From positions 156,878,552 through 156,942,551 of the forward strand of contig CM041083.1 of the NCBI GenBank assembly GCA_023079485.1: a stretch of DNA of 64,000 nucleotides, read 5' to 3'. Positions 62,467 through 64,000 of the stretch are shown piece by piece. The notes beneath the pieces are model-generated. The model did no database searches, had not been told where the DNA came from, and worked only from the letters and a program-made list of their open reading frames with translations. The position numbers and the translations under genes were made by a program. The number at the start of each line of letters is the position of its first letter. Position 1 is the first letter of the stretch. Source of the stretch: Archilochus colubris (lineage: Eukaryota > Chordata > Aves > Apodiformes > Trochilidae).

Positions 62467-64000
62467 TCCATGTCAAGATGGGAGGAAAAAACAAAAAACA
62501 AAACTGTTATTTTGTTATAATTTCAAAAGAACAGCTAAGAATTTTTTTGTTTTGTAACTGTAGGGGTAATTGTTATTTATTTATTAAAACCAATTTTCAC
62601 CATAGAGAAAGTTATCTATTTAAGAACAAGGATATTTCAGTGTGATAGTAATTAATTTGAACTTTTTGTTTCAATACCTAAATACTATTTTTTTGAAATG
62701 TGTCCAGTTGTCTTATGTGTCCATCTGTCTAAATACCCCTCAGACCTCTCCAGCCCATACATCTCAGTATGGGCTACAGGTTAAGGAAAAATTCAAAGCT
62801 GCTGAACTCAAACTGGACAACTCATTAACTTCAGCTAATGCCAAATTAAATAGTCCTAACAATTATTTTGTAAAGAGTATTTTTAAAGTTTATTGTACTA
62901 AAAGTTAGCAGATATTTTCAATCAAATCTCTACAAATTTCTGAAGAGATTACCACATTACTAAGAAAAAAAAAAGAAAAAGTAGCTACTGTCAAAAGGAA
63001 ATGCTACTACAGAGATGCCAACTTAGGCTGGCTACTAAAAGACAATATACAGCTTGGTTACTGAATTTACTCTGTAACTTGGACAAAATGGAACAGTGAA
63101 AAGAAATACATTACAGTTATGCTAACAGATTTCTTCCATCATCAAGAACTATAGAGTATAGGATAGATATTTATCATTAGCTGTTTCTAAATGTATATCA
63201 CCATCTTATATTAAAGAAATATTTTTTTTCTAGGCAAATACTGTCTTGGTTTTTTCAGGCTTCAATAATGTGTTGCTGGTTACTTCATTTTGATTCTGCG
63301 ATCAATCTTAGAGAAAAGTTAGAAAAAACCTTTATTCTAGCAAACATAGCTTCTCAATTAAGTCAAAATATAGTATTTCATCATTTTAAGTAGACTCCAG
63401 AGCAACCAAAATGCTACAGTATGTATTTATAGACTTAAATAAAAAAAAAGTTGACCACAAATGGAGACCCTTGGTTTAAACTATATAGTGAAGTCCAATA
63501 GATGTACCTAAAGGATAATAAGTATTGAAAAAAATGTGGGTTGATGCCAGACTGATAAGTCAGCTACCTGAGGGTTATATAAAGCACTTTGTTACATACA
63601 CAATGATCATATTTAATATTTGTACAAGACTGTCTTAATCCAGTCATGTACAGAGAGACAATATTCATCTGTTGTTTCCATGTTCAGACCCATGCCAATC
63701 AGATTTAATATGCAGGCAGATTACTGGTTCCTAACTTTCTGAAAACAGGTTGACTACTAAAGCCAGTTTTCCAACACAAAGGAGAGTATCTTGACAGGCA
63801 ACAGATACTGTTTCTTCCTTAGAAAAAGCAAGAGATTACTCTCTATTTTTGTTACTGAACATTACTTCCAGGGAGGACTGGAGGCAAACTGGATGCACTG
63901 CTTACTGTCAAATTTCATGATTGCAAGAGGCTCCACCTATTTCCAAGACCATGTAGAATAAATACAATATTCCTGACAGATGTTCAAAAACCATGTGACT

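Larger units (their letters stand above)
57876..64000. other. AT-rich stretch, possible 3' end of a minus-strand gene
   Basis: About 6 kb without recognised dispersed repeats. Apart from an A run at 58645 and a C run at 62456, the only notable item is the terminal-exon-like segment at 62257-62351 (minus). If that is real, much of the AT-rich DNA to its left would be 3' UTR or downstream flank. Frames such as 59559-59939 plus (126 codons) show no recognised domain. Confidence 0.4.

Noticed and set aside
1..64000. CRISPR arrays, operons, phage or plasmid modules
   Set aside because: No regularly spaced direct repeats with unique spacers, no ribosome-binding-site spacing and no dense coding. 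CR1 and LTR content identify vertebrate nuclear DNA.

Overview
The window looks like a gene-poor stretch of a bird nuclear chromosome, most likely a songbird (passerine). The evidence is eleven recognisable CR1 retroposon copies ending in the octamer-like ATTCTRTG tails, plus one complete solitary LTR that I recognise as resembling avian ERVL-type LTRs. The DNA is AT-rich and CpG-depleted by eye, with many short A/T and G homopolymer runs. There is no dense coding, no operon-like layout, and no bacterial, organellar or plasmid feature. The passerine call rests on my memory of the LTR family and is an inference; the CR1 assignment is firm. Layout: 1-4.9 kb unique AT-rich DNA with simple repeats; 4.9-5.7 kb CR1 (+); 9.3-10.6 kb the longest CR1 (+), which still shows the reverse-transcriptase FADD motif in a broken frame; 12.5-14.3 kb an old CR1 (+) split by a younger CR1 (+); 14.3-28.7 kb unique DNA with a CpG cluster near 21.3-21.8 kb; 28.7-29.3 kb CR1 (-); 36.2 kb CR1 (-); 37.7 and 39.9 kb an inverted pair of a roughly 100-bp repeat I cannot name; 45.4, 47.9, 49.0 and 53.8 kb short CR1 copies on both strands; 50.84-51.62 kb a solo LTR with 4-bp flanking duplications; 54.1-64 kb AT-rich unique DNA with one CR1 tail and a few weak exon-like signals on the minus strand. 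No complete protein-coding gene could be supported. The long open frames are either decayed CR1 ORF2 pieces or chance frames in AT-rich DNA. The best host-coding candidate is a short terminal-exon-like segment at 62257-62351 (-): a strong splice acceptor, one open phase, 30 codons and a stop. It would make the right edge of the window the 3' end of a gene lying beyond 64 kb, but this is unproven. Weaker exon-like candidates lie at 18214-18329 (+), 41280-41340 (+) and 56329-56620 (-). I found no new defence, transfer or biosynthetic system. The most informative signals are the nested CR1 insertion, the clean solo LTR, the unnamed inverted repeat pair, the T/GT-rich variable segment shared by two CR1 copies, and two CpG-enriched islands in otherwise CpG-poor DNA.
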